NCBI RefSeq assembly: GCF_008831265.1
Contig: NZ_VTTH01000003.1
Coordinates: forward strand, 434,001-498,000
Source of the DNA: Lacisediminimonas profundi
GTDB taxonomy: Bacteria; Pseudomonadota; Gammaproteobacteria; Burkholderiales; Burkholderiaceae_D
Direction: 5' to 3'
Length of the DNA stretch: 64,000 bases
Positions 48,725 to 56,399 of this stretch are shown here, piece after piece. A model generated the notes under the pieces. That model saw only the letters and a list, made by a program, of their open reading frames with translations, searched no databases and was not told the origin of the DNA. Made by a program: the position numbers and the translations under genes. The first letter of the stretch is position 1; the number at the start of each line of letters is the position of its first letter.

Positions 48725-49915
48725 TTACTTCTTGTCGACGCGGAATCGTTTGATTTTTTCTTCATCAAGCGTCACCCCCAAACCTGGCTTTTCAGGGGCA
48801 TACATATATTTTCCTTTCCGGAGAATTGGCTCGGTCACGATATCTTCGGCCAGGATTTCGTTCACGCCGACAGCCAAGGGTCCCTCCAGGAGATCGCCAG
48901 GCCAGGAAGTCGCCAGATGCACAGCTGATGCTGTCGCGACACTTGCGCCTGGATGGTTACCCGGAAAGATTCGCATGCCCGCAGCAGAGCCTATTTCCCA
49001 AAGCTTCTTGCAGCTCCAGGCACCGCCGTTTTTAGCGATCTTGGTCTGGAATACACTAGCCGCGCGCATGGTAATCACCTTGATCAGATCAGTATCAGAA
49101 GATACGCATTCATCGGCCATGATCGGCACGTTATAGCGGCTAGCCAGTTCGGCCATGCCGGCGAGATCCCATGGCGGAAGCAATTGTTCAACTGCATCAA
49201 GCCCCAGATGTTGCACCCGGTTCATGAAACGCATGGCACCCGCCATATCCATGCCACTGTTGCCGTCAGCGCGGATGATGATGCGGTCACCCATGGCCTT
49301 GGCGAGAAACTCAACTGCTTTTGCGTCACGTTCAGGATCGTTGCCGACCTTGACTGTAAAACTGGAATAGCCCTCGGCGACACGTTGCTCGACCTCTGAC
49401 AGCAAGGCAGTATTGTCAGGCATGATGCCAAGTGTGATGCCTGCCGCAACGGCGGTTTTCGCGCGGCCGCCCAGGATCTGGTAAGCAGGCACACCCAATA
49501 TCTTGCCCTGCAGGTCCAGCATCGCATCAGCGACCGCAGCCATCGGATAATTCGTATTCCACACGGCTTCTTTGAGATCGGCAATGATGGCCTGGTGATC
49601 AAAAATGCTGCGACCGATCAGACGCGGCGAATAATGATCGACGATGATGGATTCAATGCTCTTGAATGTCTCGCGGCTTCCCTGACGCATCCATGCGTGC
49701 GTCTCTCCGATGCCGACCAGACCCGACTCCGTGTGAATTTTCAGAATCATCACATTGATACCCTGACGCGGTGCGCCAGCGGCGATTTTGAAATTGGTCT
49801 TGAACGGTAACCAGAGCGGGATCAGTTCGAGACTACGGATGATGCCGGCTTTGTATCGGTCCGACCCGGACCAGTCGCTCGAGGTCTCGCTACCGTGTGA
49901 TTGATTTGTCGTCAT
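48725..49915 (-). CDS. Enolase-superfamily enzyme (mandelate racemase/muconate lactonizing type)
   Basis: A 396-residue enzyme that would abstract the alpha proton of a carboxylate. The capping domain is followed by the barrel with a lysine in SSFTVKVGNDPERDA, metal ligands in IIRADGNSG, AVEQLLPPWD and PIMADECVSSD, and a second lysine in VFQTKIAKNGG. The usual KxK of muconate enzymes is TxK here. The ATG at 49915 is used; a TTG five codons upstream is also open. With the adjacent MmgE/PrpD enzyme it suggests dehydration or isomerisation of a hydroxy or branched acid. The substrate is unknown. Confidence 0.88.
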   Translation of the reverse strand: MTTNQSHGSETSSDWSGSDRYKAGIIRSLELIPLWLPFKTNFKIAAGAPRQGINVMILKIHTESGLVGIGETHAWMRQGSRETFKSIESIIVDHYSPRLIGRSIFDHQAIIADLKEAVWNTNYPMAAVADAMLDLQGKILGVPAYQILGGRAKTAVAAGITLGIMPDNTALLSEVEQRVAEGYSSFTVKVGNDPERDAKAVEFLAKAMGDRIIIRADGNSGMDMAGAMRFMNRVQHLGLDAVEQLLPPWDLAGMAELASRYNVPIMADECVSSDTDLIKVITMRAASVFQTKIAKNGGAWSCKKLWEIGSAAGMRIFPGNHPGASVATASAVHLATSWPGDLLEGPLAVGVNEILAEDIVTEPILRKGKYMYAPEKPGLGVTLDEEKIKRFRVDKK

Positions 49916-49991
49916 GCTGTTCTCGATCAAGGTTTTCAGAAAATTGGTTTAAAGGCGTTAAGAAGAATCGGATCCGGGTTTGCGGACTGGC

Positions 49992-51374
49992 TCATGCCGG
50001 GCGTGCGAGCCTGGCCTGCAACTCGTCAACTGATGCTGTTCCCTGAAAGCCTAGAACCGATTTCTCGAGGCTTGCCACATCAAGATCAGGCGAGACCACA
50101 CCAATCAAACCTGTGACCTTTGAACGTATTTCTTCCATTGACATGGGGTTGGCGGCTGTTCCTTTGCTGTTGAGTACACGGGCAACCCGGACCTCGCCAG
50201 ACTTCAGCGTCAAACGTGTCTGGGTTCCGAAATACGCAGGATAAACTTGCTCAAACTCCGGGTCTTCACCCACCTCGACCTTGTCTGCCCATTTCAAGAT
50301 CGCGGGATCGGCCAGGTTGGCCTCTTCAAATGCATCGAATCGGCTGGGACCAAAAGCCAGTGTGGCTCCGACGGTGTAAGGAAGGCTGTACTGCGCAGCC
50401 ATTGGCGTGGCGGGTCGCATCACGACGTGCTGCTGCGGGAGCTTTGACGGCCCGCTCACATGGATGGACTCGACTTCGTCGATGGCCAGGCTGAAGTTGT
50501 TGGTGACTTCGCGCAAGCCATCAATCATTGAATGCAGCAGGCGACAGCAGGCGTAGGGTTTCAGACTGATTTCATGAATAGCCAGCGGCCCCTCGACCAG
50601 CAAGTCATCAAGGTCCGCCTTTTCAGCATACAGCGACAGAAAGCCGTAGCGCCCATCGAGGGCTCTGCGCGGCGCCTCAATTCCAGCTAACGAGAACTGC
50701 GCAGCGATCACGCCGTTGTGCGCAGCATAGCCAGCGTGCACTCGTTTGACTTCAGCACCAACTTCTTCCTGCGAAAACTGCATGGAGCCAGCCGTCAGCG
50801 ACAGGGCATGACCCCAGGCACGCGCAATGCCATCAGCACCGAGCCCGTACAACTTGGCCGCAGCGGTTGCTGCACCGAATACACCAAACACAGGGGTAGG
50901 GTGATAGCCCGCCGCAATCACCCGGTTAGCACCTGCCGCCCGGCCCAGTCGGGCAATGGTTTCGTAGCCTGCTGCTACAGCCGCCAATACATCCTCAGCG
51001 GAGGAACCGAGTTCAGCAGCCACCGCAAGGGCAGCAGGAAATACCACAGATCCCGGGTGACTCATGGAGGCATCGTGCGTGTCGTCAAGCTCAAAGGAGT
51101 GCGCAGCTACGCCGTTGACAAGGGCGGCAACCTGAGGCGCCACCAAAAGATCGCTTGCAATGATGCGGGACTTTCCAGTGCCACTGAATCGTTGTGCCCA
51201 ATCATGCAGCGATGCAACCCAGGATCGGTCTGCTCCACCATAGGAGACCCCGCAGAAGTCGAACAAGAGACGAGCCAGCTGCCCAGTGTCTGCTGAGCTC
51301 AGATTCGACGCAGAGAAGTTGGCCAGCTTTTTCGCAAGCATTGCGGAATAGTCGATATTTGTTGCATTAGACAT
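49992..51374 (-). CDS. MmgE/PrpD family protein
   Basis: A 460-residue member of the 2-methylcitrate dehydratase / cis-aconitate decarboxylase fold. Motifs include LLFDFCGVSYGGADRSWV near residue 30, NGVAAHSFELDDTHDASMSHPGSVVFPAALAVAAELG near 85 (the HPG region lies at the active site) and HAGYAAHNGVIAAQFSLAG near 210. True PrpD is about 480 residues and encoded with prpB/prpC, which are absent here, so this is a paralogue of unknown substrate. It lies 76 bases upstream of the enolase-family gene on the same strand, so the two are likely cotranscribed. Confidence 0.9.
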   Translation of the reverse strand: MSNATNIDYSAMLAKKLANFSASNLSSADTGQLARLLFDFCGVSYGGADRSWVASLHDWAQRFSGTGKSRIIASDLLVAPQVAALVNGVAAHSFELDDTHDASMSHPGSVVFPAALAVAAELGSSAEDVLAAVAAGYETIARLGRAAGANRVIAAGYHPTPVFGVFGAATAAAKLYGLGADGIARAWGHALSLTAGSMQFSQEEVGAEVKRVHAGYAAHNGVIAAQFSLAGIEAPRRALDGRYGFLSLYAEKADLDDLLVEGPLAIHEISLKPYACCRLLHSMIDGLREVTNNFSLAIDEVESIHVSGPSKLPQQHVVMRPATPMAAQYSLPYTVGATLAFGPSRFDAFEEANLADPAILKWADKVEVGEDPEFEQVYPAYFGTQTRLTLKSGEVRVARVLNSKGTAANPMSMEEIRSKVTGLIGVVSPDLDVASLEKSVLGFQGTASVDELQARLARPA

Positions 51375-51702
51375 AAGCTGATCCAGTGAAAGTCGATCTG
51401 AAACGATTTATTGAGATCAATGATTCGAAGGCGGTCTTCATCTGCGAGCCATATTTCCGAGGCCAATTCTCAAATCGGCTGGATGTTTTGTCGAACGAGT
51501 ATTTTCAATACGAGCGTTTGCATTTGGCAATAGCTCATGCGCGTTACTCCATCCCCAATGCAACTCGCCTCCTCGACTGTGGAAGATACGTACCAGGAAA
51601 GCCCGAAACCGTCAGGCTCCAGCCAGACTCGGGTCCTAACCTGAGTCAGCAGCACGGCGCTCTTGCCGTTGCTGCTTTACGTTACGGACCACGGAGACAA
51701 TC
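51375..51702. other. Intergenic stretch without a convincing gene
   Basis: About 330 bases between the MmgE/PrpD start and the 48-residue reading frame. A 109-codon frame at 51386-51715 has no recognisable features and no ribosome site. The right end carries the GGAG site of the small gene; no promoter could be placed with confidence. Confidence 0.5.
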
Positions 51703-51849
51703 ATGTCGGAATTGAAGAAGCAGGAAACAGCCGCAGGCACTAAAAAATGGGCAGTCATGGATAGCCAGCAGCGACTGCGCTATGTGTTTCGTGTGTTCGT
51801 GATGGTCATGACCATGGGCATGGCCTTCCCGAACGCGGTTGTCGAGTGA
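51703..51849 (+). CDS. Possible 48-residue membrane peptide
   Basis: An ATG at 51703 with a GGAG site eight bases upstream opens a frame of 48 codons. The peptide starts with a Lys/Gln-rich polar part (MSELKKQETAAGTKKWAVMD), then SQQRLRYVFRVFVMVMTMGMAF, a single methionine-rich hydrophobic helix with positive charges before it. That topology is typical of small inner-membrane proteins. I do not recognise the family. It could also be a truncated N-terminus of a larger membrane protein, since the reading frame ends abruptly after PNAVVE. Confidence 0.4.
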   Translation: MSELKKQETAAGTKKWAVMDSQQRLRYVFRVFVMVMTMGMAFPNAVVE

Positions 51850-51890
51850 GTCAATGCCGGCATGATGGCTCAGCGCTGCCCGGTCTCGCT

Positions 51891-51912
51891 CGCCGCGAAT
51901 GCATTCGCGGCG
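51891..51912. repeat. Perfect 22-bp palindrome downstream of rnk
   Basis: A self-complementary 22-base sequence with arms CGCCGCGAAT and ATTCGCGGCG lies 84 bases after the rnk stop (minus strand) and 42 bases after the small plus-strand frame. No T tract follows on either strand, so it is a protein-binding site or mRNA-end stabiliser rather than a typical terminator. Confidence 0.6.
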
Positions 51913-51995
51913 CGACCTGACTTCCGTTGCGGCCACCTGCGCCGGAAAGTGCAGGCTGGCCTTTGAATGGCTCGGGTATTGCCTCAACCGTCCAT

Positions 51996-52448
51996 TCAAG
52001 TCTGCTGCCGTACCTGCCATGACTGCGAATGACAATGGCCATCACTATCACTATCACCAGGGATTGCACGCACTCCCACGATTTCCACGTATTCAATCTT
52101 GTTGAAGGAATGGGTGACAGCGACGACACTTCCGGCAATGCGGCCGAGCAAGGCCATCGCCATTGGTGAAAGCAGCGATACCTTCGCCAAAGTGTCACTC
52201 GCATCCTGCGGACACACGATGACAATGGAGTGGCTTTCTGCGGCTCCGATGGTGCGATATTCCACGGTTGAATACAGCGAGACATAGTCCTCGCGGCAGC
52301 TATTCTCCGGTAGCAGGATCGAGGAAGTGATCAGCTCGATCAGGCGCTCTGCATGATTGAATTTGACGTCGCGCAGACGCAGCATGTTTTCTGCGAGCCT
52401 GCTAAGGATTGATGCATCGCGTTGCGACAAAAGGCGCTCGATTTTCAT
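51996..52448 (-). CDS. rnk: Rnk, regulator of nucleoside diphosphate kinase (GreA/GreB-like)
   Basis: A 150-residue protein of the Rnk family, a GreA-fold protein that binds RNA polymerase and is linked to Ndk levels. It has the N-terminal coiled coil (ERLIELITSSILLPENSCREDYVSLYSTVEYR) and the FKBP-like C-terminal part with VSLLSPMAMALLGRIAGSVVAV, close to GreA's DAxxISxxSPxGxALxG signature. The last ~20 residues (GDSDSDGHCHSQSW and on) are atypical for Rnk and polar, encoded by a short hexanucleotide-like repeat, so the C-terminus may be altered. ATG at 52448. Confidence 0.85.
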   Translation of the reverse strand: MKIERLLSQRDASILSRLAENMLRLRDVKFNHAERLIELITSSILLPENSCREDYVSLYSTVEYRTIGAAESHSIVIVCPQDASDTLAKVSLLSPMAMALLGRIAGSVVAVTHSFNKIEYVEIVGVRAIPGDSDSDGHCHSQSWQVRQQT

Positions 52449-52584
52449 GGCGAAAGATCCCCTTGGCCTATCGGATATATGTGGCCAATGAAAAAGACGT
52501 GGGTATCAGGCGATGACGCTGATACGTTTGTATTTCGGGTGGGAGTGGCTCGGGAGGCGGTGGGAATCGATGGTTCCCTCAGGC

Positions 52585-52615
52585 GCTCGCCGAGCCTAAG
52601 AGAGGCAGGCGAGGC
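52585..52615. repeat. Short dispersed repeat, copy 1
   Basis: The segment beginning CTCGCCGAGCCTAAGAGAGG recurs at 53238-53268 with one indel and about three substitutions. Translated, the second copy belongs to a low-complexity frame of the kind often produced by intergenic repeats. Confidence 0.55.
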
Positions 52616-53237
52616 TTCGGGTGGACAGTTGCGCGCAGCGGATATCCAGGGGTGAATATCCGTACGATCGGCATTGAATGCGATCAAGGCTGAACAGCGA
52701 ACCCACAGGCGACGCTCCCTCGTTCAGGGACGAACAATTGCGATTCGAAAGAATGCAGGTCTTGTTCACGTTGGCGTCAGTATGGAGGTTTGCGGCTTTC
52801 GCTTGGCTTTCGCTTGAGTATAGCTACATTGCCCGATACGTCAACATGGTGGCCGATCAGATCATGGCGGCAAAGCCATGAATCTTCTGGGTTCGGCAGG
52901 AAGCGCGCCGCCTGCTTCACTCAATCATGAAGAAGGCCGTCAACAATGCGACTTTGCACGCGATCAGGAAACGGATCTTTGTCCGGATCCGATTCCCTCT
53001 CTCAACGATGTCCTTGGCGTGACGACGTTTACTTGAGTGCGCCAGAATACGTTTGGCCCAAGCACCAGCATCCCGCTGGGGCGAATAGCGATTGTTTGTC
53101 ATGATGGATCATCCCAACGCCTCTCAGGCGAAGCAAACCAGACAGAAAGAGCCACATACGGCAAGCGCCGTAGTGCAGTGCTGAGAGTGAGCTTGCTCGG
53201 CGTTGACGGTTGAACCGGTTTTACCAGGCTCAACCGG

Positions 53238-53268
53238 CTCGCCGAGCCAAGGGGAGGCAGGCGATGGC
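53238..53268. repeat. Short dispersed repeat, copy 2
   Basis: This copy begins CTCGCCGAGCCAAGGGGAGG and lies next to GGTTGAACCGGTTTTACC and CTCAACCGG segments that can pair locally. Same orientation as copy 1, 653 bases away. Confidence 0.55.
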
Positions 53269-53542
53269 CTGCTTTGTCTGTTGCCCTGCAGCGGTCGTGC
53301 CAAACGACTGCGGGGCAAAACATGGAAAGATCCTGGAAACCGGAAGCACGCGGCACAGCAATCCCCTGTTCACTGAAGAACATGAAAGGGCTTGTTGAGC
53401 GATGCGTAGTTTCATCGGGATCTGTTTGAATGAGTGCGCCTGATTATAGCGCCCCATCCAGCCACTTTGGGGGGGGCTCTCTGACGGGCCGTTGTCGTTG
53501 ATACAGGCAAAGCGGCATTGCCATGGCAGTCCTCATGGCGTA

Positions 53543-53564
53543 CCCCCTGAAGCGCTTCAGGGGG
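53543..53564. repeat. Perfect 22-bp palindrome downstream of the ATPase gene
   Basis: Arms CCCCCTGAAG and CTTCAGGGGG with a central CG, located 25 bases after the stop of the minus-strand ATPase gene. It could form a strong mRNA-end hairpin; no T tract follows. Confidence 0.65.
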
Positions 53565-53588
53565 CTTCGAGGTCTCGAGCGGTAGCGC

Positions 53589-55049
53589 TCATTCGGACTC
53601 CAGGGCAATTTCAGTGGCGCCCATCCAGTAGCAGAGCAAGGGCGCCGGGATGCGCATGATCCGGGTGGGCGGGTGTTCGCCATGCGGCGCCGTCCGAGGC
53701 AGGCCCGTCATGACGCCGAAGTCATCGAGCGACTTGGTGACCACGTAGCCACGCGAGATGTGCTTCTGCTCGCACAGCTCGACCAGTCCCTTGAGCTCGC
53801 GGGCACCGGTGTGCTGGGCGCGATACTTCACTTCGAAAGGGATGACCTCGCCATTGACCTCGGCAACCAGGTCAACCTCGCGTTCCTTCTTGCCGCGCCA
53901 ATAAGTGAAGCGCACGTTCTGCGCGTAGTAGCGGGCAAACAGGTGTTTGAATACGGCTGTTTCGGTGGCCACGCCGAGCGCGGTGGCATCATCCAGGATG
54001 GCCTTGCCTTTGAGCATCACCGCCGGCGCGATGGCGGCATCGGCGAGGTAGATCTTGAAACGCGCACGCAGCACGTCCTTGCCATAGCCAAATGGCGGCA
54101 AGCGGTAGATCAGGTGCGTGGCTTCGAGCAACTCGATGAAGCTCTGCGCTGTGGGCCGTTTGACTTCCAGGTTGGCGCATAGGTCGACCATGTCCAGCAG
54201 CCCACCATCGTGCATGCACAAGTACAAAAAGGTGTGCTCCAGGTCCAGAACGCGGCGCACGCCAAACAACGCAGTCATGTCGCGCTTGAGCACCTTGTCG
54301 ATGATGTCTTCGCGCAGCAGCCGTTGCGCTTGGGTAATGCTGTCAACCTGCGCGGTCTGCGGGAAGCCACCACGCACCAGATATTCGTGAAAGTGGCCGA
54401 CATATGCGCTGGCGGCTTCGCTCGTGCGATAGAAATCCGCCTGGGGCCAGTCGAACAGGTCGCGCAGGCTTCGCAGCTTGGGCAGAGGCGGCAGAGACAG
54501 GTTCTTGATCTGCAGGTATTCATAGAAGGAGAGCGTGGTCAGGCGGATGGTGTGCCAGCGGCCCACGCCGGATTCCTGACCTGCCTCCACCAACGGCATC
54601 GCCGACCCGGTGAAGGCGATGCGACGATCCTTGCGAAAATCGACCTGGTGCTTGACCCAGGTGCCCCAGTCGCGGATGAACTGGGCTTCGTCAAGGAACA
54701 GGTATTCGAGGCCTTCCGCCTTGGGCTCGCGCTCGCGCCACGCGTCGAGCACGGCATCGATGCCGGCCAGCTTCAGAATGGGGTGGTCAAAGGTGGCGTA
54801 GAGAATATTGGCTGCAGGCACGCCGGCGTTCAGCAGTGCCTCCATGGATTGCAGCATCAGCGTGGTCTTGCCAATCTGGCGGGCACCGGACAGCGATACC
54901 GCGCGAGGTGCCGGCGGTGCGGTCATCCATGCGTGAAGCTCCCGGAACGCCGCGCGCCGCCACTTCGGCAGGTCGGCAATGGCCTCACCTCGCCACCAGG
55001 GGTTGAACTGGGCGAGTACGGCGACAAGCTCTTCCTTGGATATCTTCAT
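53589..55049 (-). CDS. AAA-family ATPase with DUF4143 domain
   Basis: A 486-residue protein. Residues 50-180 form a P-loop ATPase of the AAA_14 type, with Walker A GARQIGKTT (55-63) and Walker B YLFLDEAQF (116-124). The C-terminal half matches DUF4143, containing EREVDLVAEVNGEVIPFEVKY, a nuclease-like D...E-x-K pattern similar to PD-(D/E)XK folds. Such ATPases are widespread, often horizontally spread and of uncertain function. The ATG at 55049 directly follows a promoter-like sequence, so the mRNA may be leaderless. It stands alone, between gene-poor DNA and an AT-rich spacer, consistent with transfer. Confidence 0.88.
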   Translation of the reverse strand: MKISKEELVAVLAQFNPWWRGEAIADLPKWRRAAFRELHAWMTAPPAPRAVSLSGARQIGKTTLMLQSMEALLNAGVPAANILYATFDHPILKLAGIDAVLDAWREREPKAEGLEYLFLDEAQFIRDWGTWVKHQVDFRKDRRIAFTGSAMPLVEAGQESGVGRWHTIRLTTLSFYEYLQIKNLSLPPLPKLRSLRDLFDWPQADFYRTSEAASAYVGHFHEYLVRGGFPQTAQVDSITQAQRLLREDIIDKVLKRDMTALFGVRRVLDLEHTFLYLCMHDGGLLDMVDLCANLEVKRPTAQSFIELLEATHLIYRLPPFGYGKDVLRARFKIYLADAAIAPAVMLKGKAILDDATALGVATETAVFKHLFARYYAQNVRFTYWRGKKEREVDLVAEVNGEVIPFEVKYRAQHTGARELKGLVELCEQKHISRGYVVTKSLDDFGVMTGLPRTAPHGEHPPTRIMRIPAPLLCYWMGATEIALESE

Positions 55050-55056
55050 AAGTCTA

Positions 55057-55085
55057 ATTCTAACTAAATGAATGTTTTTGTTAAA
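55057..55085 (-). promoter_or_regulatory. Predicted promoter of the DUF4143 ATPase gene
   Basis: On the minus strand TTTAAC (55085-55080) and TAGAAT (55062-55057) are 17 bases apart, with the -10 ending seven bases before the ATG. A 9-base inverted repeat (TTTTGTTAA at 55076-55084, TTAACAAAA at 55093-55101) overlaps the -35, so autoregulation is possible. Confidence 0.45.
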
Positions 55086-55296
55086 GTACAGATTAACAAA
55101 AGACGAAAAATAAGAGCTGTAGCGTCAATTTCGGGCAGTTCTCGCCACGACAGCGTGTGGACGGGGACTGCCTGTGTCCCGGACGATATGGGCTCCGCCT
55201 CGACAATCCCCTGATGTTTCCCGCGCCAGAATTAGCGCAGTGCCCTTGACCCGATGGCCATACCGAAGTTGTATGGGGGCCATTGGAATACGGTCT

Positions 55297-55325
55297 TTGA
55301 CTTATGGTATGGCGGCACAGATACT
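55297..55325 (+). promoter_or_regulatory. Predicted promoter of the second Bug receptor gene
   Basis: TTGACT at 55297-55302 and GATACT at 55320-55325, 17 bases apart, lie 38 bases before the ATG. The rest of the 313-base spacer 55050-55362 is AT-rich near the ATPase gene and shows no gene. Confidence 0.45.
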
Positions 55326-55362
55326 TTCCCGCAGCCATATTCAAAACCATAAGGAGACACAC

Positions 55363-56340
55363 ATGGATCGACGGTCTTTTCTGCTTGCGGGCGCCAGCGC
55401 CATCGTCGCAGCACCAGCGTTTGCACAATCAGCGAATGACTGGCCTTCACGGCCGATTCGCATCGTCGTGCCCTTTGCCGCTGGCGGGCCTACCGACTTC
55501 ATCGCCCGACTGCTGGCGACGCCGCTGAGCGCGGCGCTGGGCCAATCGGTCGTGATTGAAAACCGACCGGGCGCGAGTGGCAATATCGGTTCGCAAGCCG
55601 TGGCCGATGCTGCGCCGGATGGCTACACGCTGGTCCACAATACCGTCGGCATGCACGGCATTATTCCGCTGATGTATCCCTCACTGCGGCTGCAACCGCT
55701 GCGCGACCTGGTGCCGATCGCAACCACCGGCGCCATGGCGAACGTACTGGTCACACATCCGAGCAAACTGCAGGTGGGATCGGTGCGTGAGCTGGTCGAG
55801 AAAGGTCGTAGCCGTCCGGGTGCGCTGACCTTTGCAACCTTCGGTAATGGCACTTCCCCGCACGTGTACGCCATGCTGCTGCAAAAACTGGGCGGCTTTA
55901 CCGGGCTGGCGATTCCGTATCGCGGCAGCGCACCGGCGATGACCGCAGCATTGGCCGGCGAAGTCGACTTCCTGTTCGATAATATTTCCACCTGTGCCGG
56001 ACAGATCAAGGCGGGCACCTTGAAGGGCTTGGGCATCACCTCCACCGTTCGTTCAAGCCTGCTGCCGAACCTGCCGACCATGAAGGAAGCCGGCTTCCCC
56101 GGCTTCGACCTGAATTTCTGGTTCTCGCTCGAGGCGCCCGCCAAGACGCCTGCGCCGATTGTCGAGAAACTGCAGATGGCAATGGCCAAAGTGCTTGCCG
56201 ATAAAAGCTATATCGAAGGCTTGCAGGCCCGTGGCGCCGAGCCGTTTGCAACCAAGCCCTCCGAGTTGATCTCGTTCGTGGCGTCGGAGACAGAGCGCTG
56301 GCAGAAGACAGCCACCAACATTGGCATCAAGGCGGACTGA
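55363..56340 (+). CDS. Bug-family tripartite tricarboxylate-type solute receptor
   Basis: A second TctC/Bug periplasmic receptor, 325 residues. The signal peptide is MDRRSFLLAGASAIVAAPAF ending AQS, with a twin-arginine-like RR near the start. Family loops are PSRPIRIVVPFAAGGPTDFIARLLATPL and VVIENRPGASGNIGSQAVADAAPDGYT. The ATG at 55363 has an AAGGAG site. It is followed 59 bases later by a crotonase gene on the same strand, so its ligand may be a carboxylate metabolised as a CoA thioester. No TctAB partners are in the window. Confidence 0.92.
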   Translation: MDRRSFLLAGASAIVAAPAFAQSANDWPSRPIRIVVPFAAGGPTDFIARLLATPLSAALGQSVVIENRPGASGNIGSQAVADAAPDGYTLVHNTVGMHGIIPLMYPSLRLQPLRDLVPIATTGAMANVLVTHPSKLQVGSVRELVEKGRSRPGALTFATFGNGTSPHVYAMLLQKLGGFTGLAIPYRGSAPAMTAALAGEVDFLFDNISTCAGQIKAGTLKGLGITSTVRSSLLPNLPTMKEAGFPGFDLNFWFSLEAPAKTPAPIVEKLQMAMAKVLADKSYIEGLQARGAEPFATKPSELISFVASETERWQKTATNIGIKAD

Positions 56341-56399
56341 GCGCATCGGCAACATGGCTCCACGCAAAGAATCAACCGCACCTTTTACGGAATAAAAAG

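Larger units (their letters stand above)
52449..53588. other. Gene-poor 1.1-kb region with repeats
   Basis: No recognisable gene. It holds two copies of a ~30-base element (52585-52615 and 53238-53268), a run of eight G at 53469-53476 and a perfect 22-base palindrome at 53543-53564. A 61-codon minus-strand frame (52917-53102, basic, with a hydrophobic C-terminus) and a 67-codon plus-strand frame (52678-52881) are possible small genes without supporting ribosome sites. The state suggests decayed or transferred DNA next to the ATPase gene. Confidence 0.5.

Noticed and set aside
51386-51715. 109-codon plus-strand frame starting with GTG
   Set aside because: No ribosome site, no recognisable motif, and it overlaps the better supported small gene at 51703.
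52678-52881. 67-codon plus-strand frame
   Set aside because: No ribosome site or family resemblance; lies in repeat-bearing gene-poor DNA.
52917-53102. 61-codon minus-strand frame with hydrophobic C-terminus
   Set aside because: Composition is plausible, but there is no ribosome site and no neighbour support; left as a possibility only.
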